From Stackebrandtia albiflava (GTDB taxonomy: Bacteria; Actinomycetota; Actinomycetes; Mycobacteriales; Micromonosporaceae), in assembly GCF_007994225.1 (NCBI RefSeq), contig NZ_VLLL01000006.1, positions 248,001 through 312,000 of the forward strand: a stretch of 64,000 nucleotides of DNA. Reading direction: 5' to 3'. The notes beneath the pieces are model-generated. The model was not told the DNA's origin, did not search any database, and worked only from the letters and a program-made list of their open reading frames with translations. This document shows positions 37,765-45,106 of this stretch, in pieces. Each line of letters starts with the position of its first letter. Position 1 is the stretch's first letter. The position numbers were made by a program, and so were the translations under genes.

Positions 37765-38037
37765 CTACTCGCCGTCCTCGCTGGTGAACAGCAGGTCGAC
37801 CAGGCCGCCGCCGAACAGCACCAGGGTGGTCGCGCCCGCGATGAACGCGATTCCGACGATGGCGATCGTGGAGGAGGTGAGCACGCGGGAGACCTCGCCC
37901 TTGTTGGCCCGGGCGATGAAGATGACACCGAGGATCGCGAGCAGGATCGGTGCGATCCGGCTCAGGAAGAAGGACAGGATGCCCTCGGTGTTGAGCTCGT
38001 TGGCCTGTACGGCCAGCAGGTACGGGATGTCTCTCAT
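37765..38037 (-). CDS. VirB2-like two-helix membrane protein
   Basis: A 90-aa protein with helices at about residues 23-43 (FLSRIAPILLAILGVIFIA) and 57-84 (STIAIVGIAFIAGATTLVLFGG). It is the first gene of the minus-strand T4SS-like operon. Small two-helix proteins in this place are pilin (VirB2/TrbC) equivalents. There is no obvious cleavable signal, so it may stay a membrane subunit rather than a polymerised pilin. GAAGGA lies upstream of ATG 38037. Confidence 0.7.
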   Translation of the reverse strand: MRDIPYLLAVQANELNTEGILSFFLSRIAPILLAILGVIFIARANKGEVSRVLTSSTIAIVGIAFIAGATTLVLFGGGLVDLLFTSEDGE

Positions 38038-38334
38038 GTGCGGTCGTCCTTCATCGATACAGGAAACACGAATTCGGTCATTCGTGGTGCCCGGCGGGTC
38101 GGATAATTCGTGGGTACTCCCGGGATCCGATGGCTTTCAGTGTCACCTTGAGACTGTGACCTGCGAATTCGGGACTTTCTGTCAGATAGCCGACACCGGG
38201 CGTGTCGGTAATCGGCTGCGGGTGTACGGGTCTGCCGACTGTGGTCGTTTTGCTTTAGCCTCAATGCCGGACGCCGAGCCGGTGTCCGTCCGGGCAGTGG
38301 CGACGTGATCGCCTGCCGACAGGAAGGTACGGCA
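38038..38334. promoter_or_regulatory. Divergent promoter region of the T4SS-like operon
   Basis: This 297-bp gap is more AT-rich than its surroundings and separates the T4SS-like operon from a plus-strand membrane gene. Features seen: inverted repeat CACGAA/TTCGTG (38067-38086); the 8-bp palindrome CGAATTCG within it and again near 38164; a further ATTCGTG near 38104; and GTCAC/GTGAC arms at about 38142-38160. They are candidate operators; no family-specific motif is recognised. Confidence 0.5.
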
Positions 38335-39198
38335 ATGGAGTTGCGCATCGGCATCGCCGTCGCGGCCCTCGCGGTGGCGGGGCTAGTGACGGCGGGGTTG
38401 TCGGCTGCGGCGCTGGGCACCGCGAAGGCGTGGGCGAAGTGGCCGGTCGAGGGGCGGCGTCCGAAGAGCACCGTGCCACCGTGGATCGGCGTGGTGATCG
38501 GCGTGGCGCTGTGCGGCGCCGCGGCGGGGGCCGGTGCGTCGCTGGCTCCGTTGCCGAAGCCCATGATGTGGTACGGCGGGATCGGGGTGGCCGCCGTCCT
38601 CGGCGTGGCGTTGAGCGGCTGGGGAGCGGCCAAGCTCGCCGGCAAGATCGAACTATCCGCACTAATCAATTCGCCGTCTCCGGGAGGTGGAGATCTCCAG
38701 CGTGCCACGCCACACCACGTGCCGCAACCGAACGTGATGACCGAATCGCGGCCCGAATCCGAGATCGCCTACGGCGAACCGTATCCGGGACTGGTCGCGC
38801 AACGCGGCGGCCACGAGGTGATCGGTCGGGACGCCTACGCGCCGGTCGTTCCATCGCCCTCCTCCTCGCCTGAAGTCGTTGCCGGGCAAGCACCCGAAGC
38901 GTTCACGGACGGGCTTCATACTACGACGCCGAGTTCCGGTTCCCCCGCAATCCGGCACACCGCCTTCGATACGGCCGACGCCGACCCCGAACTGCCGGAG
39001 GACGCCACGCCCGGCTGGGTCTACACCGACGAGGCCGACCAGTGGTATCTCGTGGTGGCGTTCGCCGACCGGCTGCGGCTCATGCGGCTCGGCGACTTCA
39101 CGGTCGCCGACGCGGCGTCGATCGACGGGGAGTTGCGGTTGTCCGGAAGCATCGAGATGACCGTCTGGCCCGTAGAGGAACAGTCGACAGAGGAGTGA
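38335..39198 (+). CDS. Hypothetical membrane protein next to the T4SS-like locus
   Basis: A 287-aa protein from ATG 38335 (AGGAAGG upstream). The N-terminal 110 residues have about three membrane helices (GIAVAALAVAGLVTAGLSAA, PPWIGVVIGVALCGAAAGAG, WYGGIGVAAVLGVALSGWG). A low-complexity Ser/Pro linker follows, then a C-terminal domain ending in WYLVVAFADRLRLMRLG and ELRLSGSIEMTVWPV. I do not recognise it. It is divergent from the T4SS-like operon and shares its promoter region, so it may be functionally linked. A strong terminator follows. Confidence 0.65.
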   Translation: MELRIGIAVAALAVAGLVTAGLSAAALGTAKAWAKWPVEGRRPKSTVPPWIGVVIGVALCGAAAGAGASLAPLPKPMMWYGGIGVAAVLGVALSGWGAAKLAGKIELSALINSPSPGGGDLQRATPHHVPQPNVMTESRPESEIAYGEPYPGLVAQRGGHEVIGRDAYAPVVPSPSSSPEVVAGQAPEAFTDGLHTTTPSSGSPAIRHTAFDTADADPELPEDATPGWVYTDEADQWYLVVAFADRLRLMRLGDFTVADAASIDGELRLSGSIEMTVWPVEEQSTEE

Positions 39199-39209
39199 GG
39201 GGCGAACGA

Positions 39210-39238
39210 ACGCCCCGAACCGGAACGGTCCGGGGCGT
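39210..39238 (+). terminator. Hairpin terminator
   Basis: A 13-bp stem with one mismatch (ACGCCCCG...CGGGGCGT) closed by a GAA loop, 11 bp after the stop of the membrane gene ending at 39198. No T-run, as is common in high-GC actinomycetes. Confidence 0.75.
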
Positions 39239-39337
39239 CACCCCCAAAGGAAGGGAACGACGGCTCCCATGCCGCGCCACCCTACCGCACGGTGGCCGGA
39301 CGCTCACCGCCCGCATCGGGTGTCCGGGCCGCGGCGG

Positions 39338-39535
39338 TCATTCCTCGTCGCCCGGCCGCCGCAGCGCGGCGAACAACGCGATGACCCCCGCGAGCGTGAA
39401 CGCGGAGGTGAAGATGATGCCCGCCGCGGCCAGCGACACGGGAACGAAGGCGTTGACGATGCCGACCACACCGGTGGTCGCGAAGAGCATCCCGAGGATG
39501 AGATAGGCCGTGCTGGCCGGGTGGCGGTCGCTCAC
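39338..39535 (-). CDS. Small two-helix membrane protein
   Basis: A 65-aa protein from GTG 39535, overlapping the stop of the upstream PspC-domain gene (GTGA), which implies translational coupling. It consists of two helices (YLILGMLFATTGVVGIVNAF and AAAGIIFTSAFTLAGVIALFA) and an acidic end (RRPGDEE). No family is recognised. Coupling suggests that it works with the PspC-domain protein in the membrane. Confidence 0.65.
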   Translation of the reverse strand: MSDRHPASTAYLILGMLFATTGVVGIVNAFVPVSLAAAGIIFTSAFTLAGVIALFAALRRPGDEE

Positions 39536-40752
39536 CGGGTCACCTCCAATGTGCCGAACTCGATGGTCACGTCGATCGTCACCCGACCGCCGCCGGGGCC
39601 GTCCGCCCCCTCCGACACGAGTTGCCCCGAGCCGGCCGTCTCCATGGTCACGTCGCTCGCCGGATCGTGGATCTCCGCGTTGCCGCCGGTCATGTCGACG
39701 AACAGGACCACGTCGACGTCCGGCGGCACGTGTATCTCGGCCGCGGCACCGCGCACCATGACCTGCAGCCGGACCTCGTCGGACTCGGTGAAGTCGATGC
39801 CGCGCAGATCCAGCTCGGACTCCCCGAACCACACCGACCACTGCGGCGGGATCTCCTCGACCGACACCGGCGCCATCCGCTCGTTGACCGGCCCGGCGGG
39901 ACGGTCGTTGGTGTCGAAGTACTGCACCGCCAGCACCGCCGACAGCGCCGCGCCCACGACGATCAACGACCGGGACCGCCCCCACCAGGTCGCGACGATG
40001 AGGACCATCCCGATCAACAGCAGCGCGACGCCACCGAACGCCCCCGCCGGGACCGGCACACCCGCCATCGCCACGATCGACATCACCGCCATCGCCAGCG
40101 CGGTCACGGCCCCGCCGATGACGGTGAGCCGGTGGCTGTACCGGCGGCGCACCGGAGGAGCCGGGGGCACCGGTTCGACGGGCGCCGTCACGGACGGCGT
40201 CTCCGGCTCCACGGCGGGGAATTCCCGGGTGCGGGCGTAGGGGCCGCCCGGCGCGAAGGGCGACCGGTAGCCCTCCTCGGTGGCCGCGACGACGGGCTCG
40301 GGTGCCGCCGGCGCGTCCGTCTCGTCTGGGGCGGACCGCCGACCGGCCGCGACCGCCGCGGCCGGCGTCGCCACACCCAACACCAGCATCGGGTAGTTCG
40401 AGGGATCGAGACACACGACGACACCGAGGAACGCCACGGTCCCCGCCAGCGTCAACGTGGCGGCCAGCGACGTGCTGCTGCGCCCGCGGCCCAGCAGCGA
40501 CTCCAGGGCCGACACCTCGTCACCCCGTTGCGGGAAGCACAGCCACGCCAGCGCGTACAGCAGCAGACCGATGCCGCTGAACACCACGAGCACCGCCAGC
40601 AGCGCCCGCCACAGGAGTGGATCGGTGGCGCTGGCCCGGCCGAGCGCGGCGCACACGCCCGCGATCTTCCGGTCCGACCGGTCGCGCACCAGACCGGAGC
40701 GACCCATGAGGCCACCCGGGGGCGGAGTCGGCTCGCTTCCCACAGAGGTCAT
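39532..40752 (-). CDS. PspC-domain membrane protein with LiaF/DUF4097-like C terminus
   Basis: A 406-aa protein. A PspC domain occupies about residues 17-75 (RSDRKIAGVCAALGRASATDP, LLYALAWLCFP). Several more membrane helices follow (about 95-135 and 215-290), then a C-terminal beta-rich domain (VRLQVMVRGAAAEIHVPPDV, EIEFGTLEVTR-like end) as in LiaF and related envelope-stress proteins. A CAAGAT box lies six nt before ATG 40752. It diverges from a two-component system whose kinase also has a PspC domain, a known arrangement for envelope-stress sensing. Confidence 0.85.
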   Translation of the reverse strand: MTSVGSEPTPPPGGLMGRSGLVRDRSDRKIAGVCAALGRASATDPLLWRALLAVLVVFSGIGLLLYALAWLCFPQRGDEVSALESLLGRGRSSTSLAATLTLAGTVAFLGVVVCLDPSNYPMLVLGVATPAAAVAAGRRSAPDETDAPAAPEPVVAATEEGYRSPFAPGGPYARTREFPAVEPETPSVTAPVEPVPPAPPVRRRYSHRLTVIGGAVTALAMAVMSIVAMAGVPVPAGAFGGVALLLIGMVLIVATWWGRSRSLIVVGAALSAVLAVQYFDTNDRPAGPVNERMAPVSVEEIPPQWSVWFGESELDLRGIDFTESDEVRLQVMVRGAAAEIHVPPDVDVVLFVDMTGGNAEIHDPASDVTMETAGSGQLVSEGADGPGGGRVTIDVTIEFGTLEVTR

Positions 40753-41008
40753 CAGTCGATCTTGCCAACCGGCCGGCACCGGCGCATCCGGGCGGCCCCC
40801 TGAGATAACCCTGAGCCGGGAAAATACGGGACGGCTGGGGGACGGCACCCCTGTCGGCGGCCCGTGCCGCGTGTGACGATGGGGTTGTTTCCGGCGCGGA
40901 CCCCGCCGGGTCGAGCCCCACCGTGGAGAGGAGCCGGTCATCGAGACGCAGGAGGCGGTCCACCGCCGACCGGCCAGGCCACCGCTGCGGCGGGTCCGTG
41001 CCGGCCGG

Positions 41009-42187
41009 TTGCTCACCGGTGTGGCGCGCGGGTTGGCCGAGCACCTTCGCGTCCGGCCCATATACGTGCGGTTGGCGTTCGTCGTGATGGCCACCCCGCT
41101 GTTCGAGGGACTGGGCGTCCTGCTCTACGTGGCGCTGTGGGCGGTGCTGCCCAACGACACCGGACGCAACGCGTGGCGGGACCGCCGGCAGTGGCCGGTG
41201 TTCGCGCTGCTGGGGATCGCGATCGTGTTCCTGTCGGTGCTGACCGGGTGGGCCGGCCCGGGGATGCTGTTCGGCTGGCTCGCCGCGCTCGTCGCGCTGG
41301 GCGCCGGGGTCATCTGGCACCAGATCAAACCCGACGCGGACTGGCTGACGACGATCGTCGGCGAGGGGGGCCGCCGCTCGGCGGTGCTGCGGCTGGGCGG
41401 CGGCGGACTGCTGGTCGCCGTGGGCGTCATCGGGACCCTGGTGGCCCTGGTCGGCATCAACCGGGACGGACTCTCCGACATCCTGAACAGTCTGTTGTTC
41501 ACCGCCATCGCCTTGGCGGGCGTCGCGGTGGTGTTCGGGCCGCTGGTGTACCGGATGTTCACGCAGCTGCGCGAGGAACGCGAGGGCCGGGTCCGTGAGG
41601 CCGAACGCGCCGACATCGCCGCGATGGTGCACGACCAGGTGTTGCACACACTGGCGTTGATCCAGCGGCGCGCCGACGACCCCCGCGAGGTGGCGCGGTT
41701 GGCGCGCGGACAGGAACGGGCGCTGCGGAACTGGCTGTACAAGCCGACCGCCGAGGCCGCCGACAAGTTCGGCGCGGCGCTGGAGGCCGCCGCCGCCGAG
41801 GTCGAGGACTCCTTCGCCATCACCGTCGACGCGGTGGTCGTCGGCGACCACGACATGGACCCGCACGTGGCGGCGCTGGTGGCCGCCGCCCGCGAGGCGA
41901 TGGTCAACGCCGCCAAGCACGCCGGCGTCGGCAGTGTCTCGCTGTACGCAGAGGCGGAGCCGGGCCTGCTCAGCGTGTTCGTGCGGGACCGGGGCGCCGG
42001 GTTCGACCCGGAGGGGGTGGCCGACGACCGGCACGGGATCCGTGGCTCTATTTTGGACCGGATGCGGCGGCACGGTGGCACCGCGGAGGTGCGCAGTACG
42101 GTCGGGGAGGGCACGGAGGTGCGGCTTACCATGCCGGTGGACTCGGCGGGCGACGGTCCGGCCGGTGACGAGGAGGAACGGGTATGA
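41009..42187 (+). CDS. Sensor histidine kinase with PspC domain (start uncertain)
   Basis: A DesK/LiaS-type kinase: an N-terminal PspC domain (LTGVARGLAEHLRVRPIYVRLAF), about five membrane helices, a HisKA_3 box (AAMVHDQVLHTL with the phospho-His) and an HATPase domain (AREAMVNAAKHAG, VRDRGAGFD). The only standard in-frame start is TTG 41009, but this cuts into the PspC domain, whose coding continues upstream (PPLRRVRAGRLL). Upstream GAGGAG (40928-40933) is ideally placed for an ATC codon at 40940, so a non-standard or mutated start is possible. The stop overlaps the response regulator by 4 bp (ATGA). Confidence 0.88.
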   Translation: MLTGVARGLAEHLRVRPIYVRLAFVVMATPLFEGLGVLLYVALWAVLPNDTGRNAWRDRRQWPVFALLGIAIVFLSVLTGWAGPGMLFGWLAALVALGAGVIWHQIKPDADWLTTIVGEGGRRSAVLRLGGGGLLVAVGVIGTLVALVGINRDGLSDILNSLLFTAIALAGVAVVFGPLVYRMFTQLREEREGRVREAERADIAAMVHDQVLHTLALIQRRADDPREVARLARGQERALRNWLYKPTAEAADKFGAALEAAAAEVEDSFAITVDAVVVGDHDMDPHVAALVAAAREAMVNAAKHAGVGSVSLYAEAEPGLLSVFVRDRGAGFDPEGVADDRHGIRGSILDRMRRHGGTAEVRSTVGEGTEVRLTMPVDSAGDGPAGDEEERV

Positions 42188-42834
42188 ACGATCAACCCAG
42201 GCTGCGGGTGTTCCTGGTGGACGACCACGCCATGTTCCGGGCGGGTGTCCGGGCGGAACTCGGTGACGCCGTCGAGGTGATCGGGGAGGCCGGGACGGTC
42301 GCCGAGGCGGTCGCGACGATCCGCCGGGTGCTGCCGGACGTGGTGTTGCTCGACGTCCACATGCCCGACGGCGGCGGCCGGGCGGTGCTGGAGCAGGTGA
42401 GGGCGAGCAATCCCGACATCCGGTTCCTGGCGCTGTCGGTGTCGGACGCCGCCGAGGACGTCATCGGCCTGATCCGCGGCGGCGCGCGGGGTTACGTCAC
42501 CAAGACCATCGGCGCGGCCGAACTGGTGGCCGCCATCCGGCGGGTCGCGGACGGGGACGCGGTGTTCTCACCGCGGTTGGCGGGTTTCGTGCTCGACGCG
42601 TTCGCCGCCAAGAACCAGGCCCCGGCGAGCGACCCGGAACTCGACCAGCTCACCAACCGGGAACGGGAGGTGCTGCGGTTGCTGGCCCGGGGGTACGCCT
42701 ACAAGGAGATCGCCAAGGAGTTGTACATCTCGATCAAGACCGTCGAGACGCATGTGTCCAATGTGCTCCGGAAATTGCAGATGTCCAACCGCTACGAGTT
42801 GTCGCGCTGGGCGGTCGATCGCCGCATCGTGTGA
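42184..42834 (+). CDS. NarL/LuxR-type response regulator
   Basis: A 216-aa regulator. The receiver domain (about residues 8-122) has acidic pocket VDDH, phospho-acceptor LLDVHMPDG and conserved Lys in VTKTIG. The C-terminal LuxR helix-turn-helix (about 148-210) contains LTNREREVLRLLARG and IKTVETHVSNVLRKL. It overlaps the kinase gene by 4 bp, so the pair is coupled. Targets are likely envelope genes; the divergent PspC operon is the obvious candidate. Confidence 0.95.
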   Translation: MNDQPRLRVFLVDDHAMFRAGVRAELGDAVEVIGEAGTVAEAVATIRRVLPDVVLLDVHMPDGGGRAVLEQVRASNPDIRFLALSVSDAAEDVIGLIRGGARGYVTKTIGAAELVAAIRRVADGDAVFSPRLAGFVLDAFAAKNQAPASDPELDQLTNREREVLRLLARGYAYKEIAKELYISIKTVETHVSNVLRKLQMSNRYELSRWAVDRRIV

Positions 42835-43086
42835 CCGGAAAGCGTTGTCCCACACCGTCCCCTTGGCTTCGCGCATCGCACAACGTGTCCGTCGATCGTG
42901 CCGGATCGGCCCGCCCGTGCCGGATTCGCGTAGAAGTCACCTGATTGTGACGGGCATCAATGCCCCATATGGGACCAAACGGTCCGCCGAATCATTGTGC
43001 CCCAACCGCAACCCGTTGTCATCCGCTAACGTGTGACTCTCGGAAAGAACTTCCCTCAATTCCTGTTCCCCCGGGAGGGACACTCA

Positions 43087-44160
43087 ATGAAGAACAACTG
43101 GCTGCGGGCGACCGTTGCCCTCACAGCCGCAGGTGCGCTCGGTATCGGCATGGCCGGCACCGCCGCCGCCGAAGACGAGGACGAGGCACCGACCCCGGTT
43201 CGGGGCATCGTCACCACCGAGCCCGGCTGGGGTGTGACGGGCGGCCCGGGTGCCACCCGGATCTCGATCACCCCGGACGGTGCCTCTGAGGCGATCCTGG
43301 CGTACTGCATCGACATCGAGACGAGCCTGCACCCGGAGTTCATCTACGAAGAGGGCGCCTGGGACGCATCCAATGTGAACAACCTCGCCAAGGTGCAGTG
43401 GGTGCTTCACCACAGCTTCCCGACCGTCGACCCGGCCGCACTGGCCGAGGCCGCGGGCGCCGACCTCGCCACGATCGACGCCGAGAGCGCCGACGAGGCC
43501 GCCTACACGGCGACGCAGGCGGCGATCTGGAGCCTCACCGACGGGTTCGCCCTCGACACCGGCAACTCGACCGATCAGGGTGACGCCGAGGACGCCGTCG
43601 TGACGGCGATCTACAACTACCTGACCGCCGGTGCCACCGAGATGCCGGAGCCGATCACCGAGATCACCTTCGACGGCCCGTCCTCCGGTGACCTGTCGGA
43701 GAAGATCGGTCCGTTCACGGCCACCGGCCCGGGCGAGGTCAACCTCACCGTCGAGAACGGCAAGCTGGTCGACGCCGACGACAACGAGCTGACCTCCGTC
43801 CCGTCCGGCGGCGAGTTCTACATCCTGCCGGATGAGGGCGCCACCGAGATCACCGTGACCGGTACCGCCACCGTGGCCGTGCCGACCGGCACCGTCTTCA
43901 TGTCGACCGGTGAACTCGCCAAGGTGAGCACCATGTCGGCCGGCGACGAGTCGCAGAAGCTGATCCTGGCGGGCGTCATCGAGGGTGAGACCGAGGCGCA
44001 GCTGAAGATCACCGTGACCGGCGACAACACCCTGCCGGTGACCGGTCTGTCGCTGACCAACTCGCTGCTGCTGGGCGCCGCCCTGCTGGTCGCGGGCGCC
44101 GTCGTGCTGGTGGTCATCCGCCGCCGCCGTACCGCCGCCACCTGGGGTGACGCGGCCTGA
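43087..44160 (+). CDS. Sortase-anchored thioester-domain (TED/TQXA) surface protein
   Basis: A 357-aa protein from ATG 43087 (GGGAGGGA upstream). It has a signal peptide (about residues 1-28, cut near TAAAED) and a thioester domain in which Cys74 (LAYCIDIE) and Gln144 (TATQAAIWSL) can form an internal Cys-Gln thioester able to bond covalently to a surface amine. Beta-rich domains follow (about 185-310), then a sorting signal LPVTG (316-320), a membrane helix and RRRR. Such proteins are covalently linked adhesins. No sortase gene is in the window. The two-component genes immediately upstream may regulate it. Confidence 0.88.
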   Translation: MKNNWLRATVALTAAGALGIGMAGTAAAEDEDEAPTPVRGIVTTEPGWGVTGGPGATRISITPDGASEAILAYCIDIETSLHPEFIYEEGAWDASNVNNLAKVQWVLHHSFPTVDPAALAEAAGADLATIDAESADEAAYTATQAAIWSLTDGFALDTGNSTDQGDAEDAVVTAIYNYLTAGATEMPEPITEITFDGPSSGDLSEKIGPFTATGPGEVNLTVENGKLVDADDNELTSVPSGGEFYILPDEGATEITVTGTATVAVPTGTVFMSTGELAKVSTMSAGDESQKLILAGVIEGETEAQLKITVTGDNTLPVTGLSLTNSLLLGAALLVAGAVVLVVIRRRRTAATWGDAA

Positions 44161-44170
44161 TCCGTCCTTA

Positions 44171-44336
44171 GAGGCTGTCGTTGATCCTGCTGTTCTGCTG
44201 CGCGTCGCCCGGTCGGCGCCTCGCGGCGTTGTCGGAGGATCCTGCGTACAACACCGGTACGCAGGACCTCACTCCGCCTTGCGAATGCACTCGACCGGAC
44301 CGCCGCTCGCAACGAACGAGGATCAAAGACAGCCTC
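44171..44336. mobile_element. 166-bp MITE-like element with IS5-like ends
   Basis: GAGGCTGTC at the left end (44171) matches GACAGCCTC at the right (ending 44336). Including one flanking base, the inverted repeats 44170-44188 and 44319-44337 match at 18 of 19 positions. TTA flanks both sides (44168-44170 and 44337-44339), consistent with a 3-bp target duplication. No transposase is encoded. Inside, CCTGCGTAC/GTACGCAGG form a further perfect 9-bp stem. The ends resemble IS5-group termini. It inserted between the stop of the thioester gene and that gene's terminator. Confidence 0.75.
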
Positions 44337-44359
44337 TTACAGCGGTTCTGAGAACCTTG

Positions 44360-44396
44360 CGCCGGCGGTACCCGGAACACCCGGGTGCCGCCGGCG
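44360..44396 (+). terminator. Strong hairpin terminator of the thioester-protein gene
   Basis: A 16-bp stem (44360-44375 with 44381-44396), one G-T wobble, AACAC loop. It now lies 200 bp from the stop because the MITE-like element intervenes. Confidence 0.8.
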
Positions 44397-44510
44397 TCGT
44401 CGTGTCCGGTGACGGCGGCAGCAGTGCGGGCGGCTCCATCCCACCGGCCGGAACGCGCACGTGACGCACCCGACCACCGGTGAAGGGCGGGTCTCCGGCG
44501 CGGCGTGTGG

Positions 44511-44516
44511 CATACT
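44511..44516 (+). promoter_or_regulatory. -10 box of the aroQ leader transcript
   Basis: CATACT lies 7 nt before the leader GTG at 44524, the same box-to-start distance as several leaderless genes in this window. The transcript would begin at or just before the leader codon. Confidence 0.55.
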
Positions 44517-44523
44517 TGCCGAC

Positions 44524-44589
44524 GTGATCGGCAACGCGCGATTTTATGGCTACTACGGCACCGGATGTCCGGGCCGTAGGTCGCGCTGA
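44524..44589 (+). CDS. Phe/Tyr-rich leader peptide of the chorismate mutase operon
   Basis: A 21-codon frame from GTG 44524 to TGA 44589 encoding MIGNARFYGYYGTG and a short basic end. It carries Phe-Tyr-Gly-Tyr-Tyr (44542-44556) and includes one rare TAT. It precedes alternative RNA stems and lies 123 bp before chorismate mutase, whose pathway makes Phe and Tyr. The arrangement is that of a ribosome-mediated attenuator: stalling at Phe/Tyr codons when these amino acids are scarce. It is too short for ordinary gene calling. Confidence 0.7.
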   Translation: MIGNARFYGYYGTGCPGRRSR

Positions 44590-44630
44590 GCCGCCATAGA
44601 CCTACCGCCCCGGGCATCGAGCCCGGGGCG
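44567..44630 (+). promoter_or_regulatory. Transcription attenuator (antiterminator/terminator) before aroQ
   Basis: Segment 2 (44567-44582) can pair with segment 3 (44599-44615), including seven consecutive pairs GTAGGTC/GACCTAC and then CGGG with CCCG. Segment 3 can instead pair with segment 4 as a perfect 10-bp terminator, CGCCCCGGGC (44606-44615) with GCCCGGGGCG (44621-44630), loop ATCGA, followed by TCTCACTTTC. A ribosome stalled at the Tyr codons leaves segment 2 free and favours 2:3 (read-through); one reaching the TGA covers segment 2 and favours 3:4 (stop). Confidence 0.72.
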
Positions 44631-44712
44631 TCTCACTTTCCGCGACGCCACGGGCCGACCCGGGACCGGCGGGCACCCGACCCACCGCACACGGCATCGC
44701 GAGGAGTACGAC

Positions 44713-44982
44713 ATGACCGCCACCACGACCCGCACCGAGGACGCCACCGAACTCGCCGAGCTGCGCGAGCGCATAAACCGGATCGACGCCGAACTGATCC
44801 GGTTGTGGCGGGAACGGTCACAGATATCCAAAGAGGTCGGCAGGCTCCGGATGGCCTCGGGCGGCACCCGTCTGGTGCTGTCCCGGGAACGCCAGATCTG
44901 CGACCGGTTCCGTGAGGCCCTCGGCGAGGACGGCACCCAGTTGGCGCTGCTGCTGCTCCGGGCCGGCCGGGGTCCGTTGTAG
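44713..44982 (+). CDS. Chorismate mutase, AroQ-delta type
   Basis: An 89-aa all-helical protein that rearranges chorismate to prephenate, the first step toward Phe and Tyr. Family features: LRERINRIDAELIRLWRER (long first helix with the substrate Arg), a Lys in SKEVGRLRMASGG, RLVLSRERQI, and the end LALLLLRAGRG. It closely resembles mycobacterial MtCM (Rv0948c), whose neighbours are also UvrD1 and an M23 peptidase. This class is weak alone and is activated by binding DAHP synthase; the C-terminal residues needed for that are present. GAGGAG precedes the ATG. Probably controlled by the upstream leader attenuator. Confidence 0.92.
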   Translation: MTATTTRTEDATELAELRERINRIDAELIRLWRERSQISKEVGRLRMASGGTRLVLSRERQICDRFREALGEDGTQLALLLLRAGRGPL

Positions 44983-45106
44983 ACACCGCCGCGCCGTGGG
45001 GCGGAGACCTCCGCCACGCGCCCGGTGCCCGGAGCGACCCGGGCCGTACCGCCGGTCGTCGGCGCCCGTCACGGTGTCGGAGGGCGGGCATACACTTGAC
45101 GGCGCC

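Noticed and set aside
38034-38708. A 224-codon minus-strand frame across the T4SS promoter region
   Set aside because: It overlaps the first part of the plus-strand membrane gene and the divergent promoter; Pro/Arg/Thr-rich with no domain.
44413-44460. Possible small gene or RNA between the terminator and the aroQ leader
   Set aside because: No start with a ribosome site and no stable fold beyond the described terminator and attenuator.
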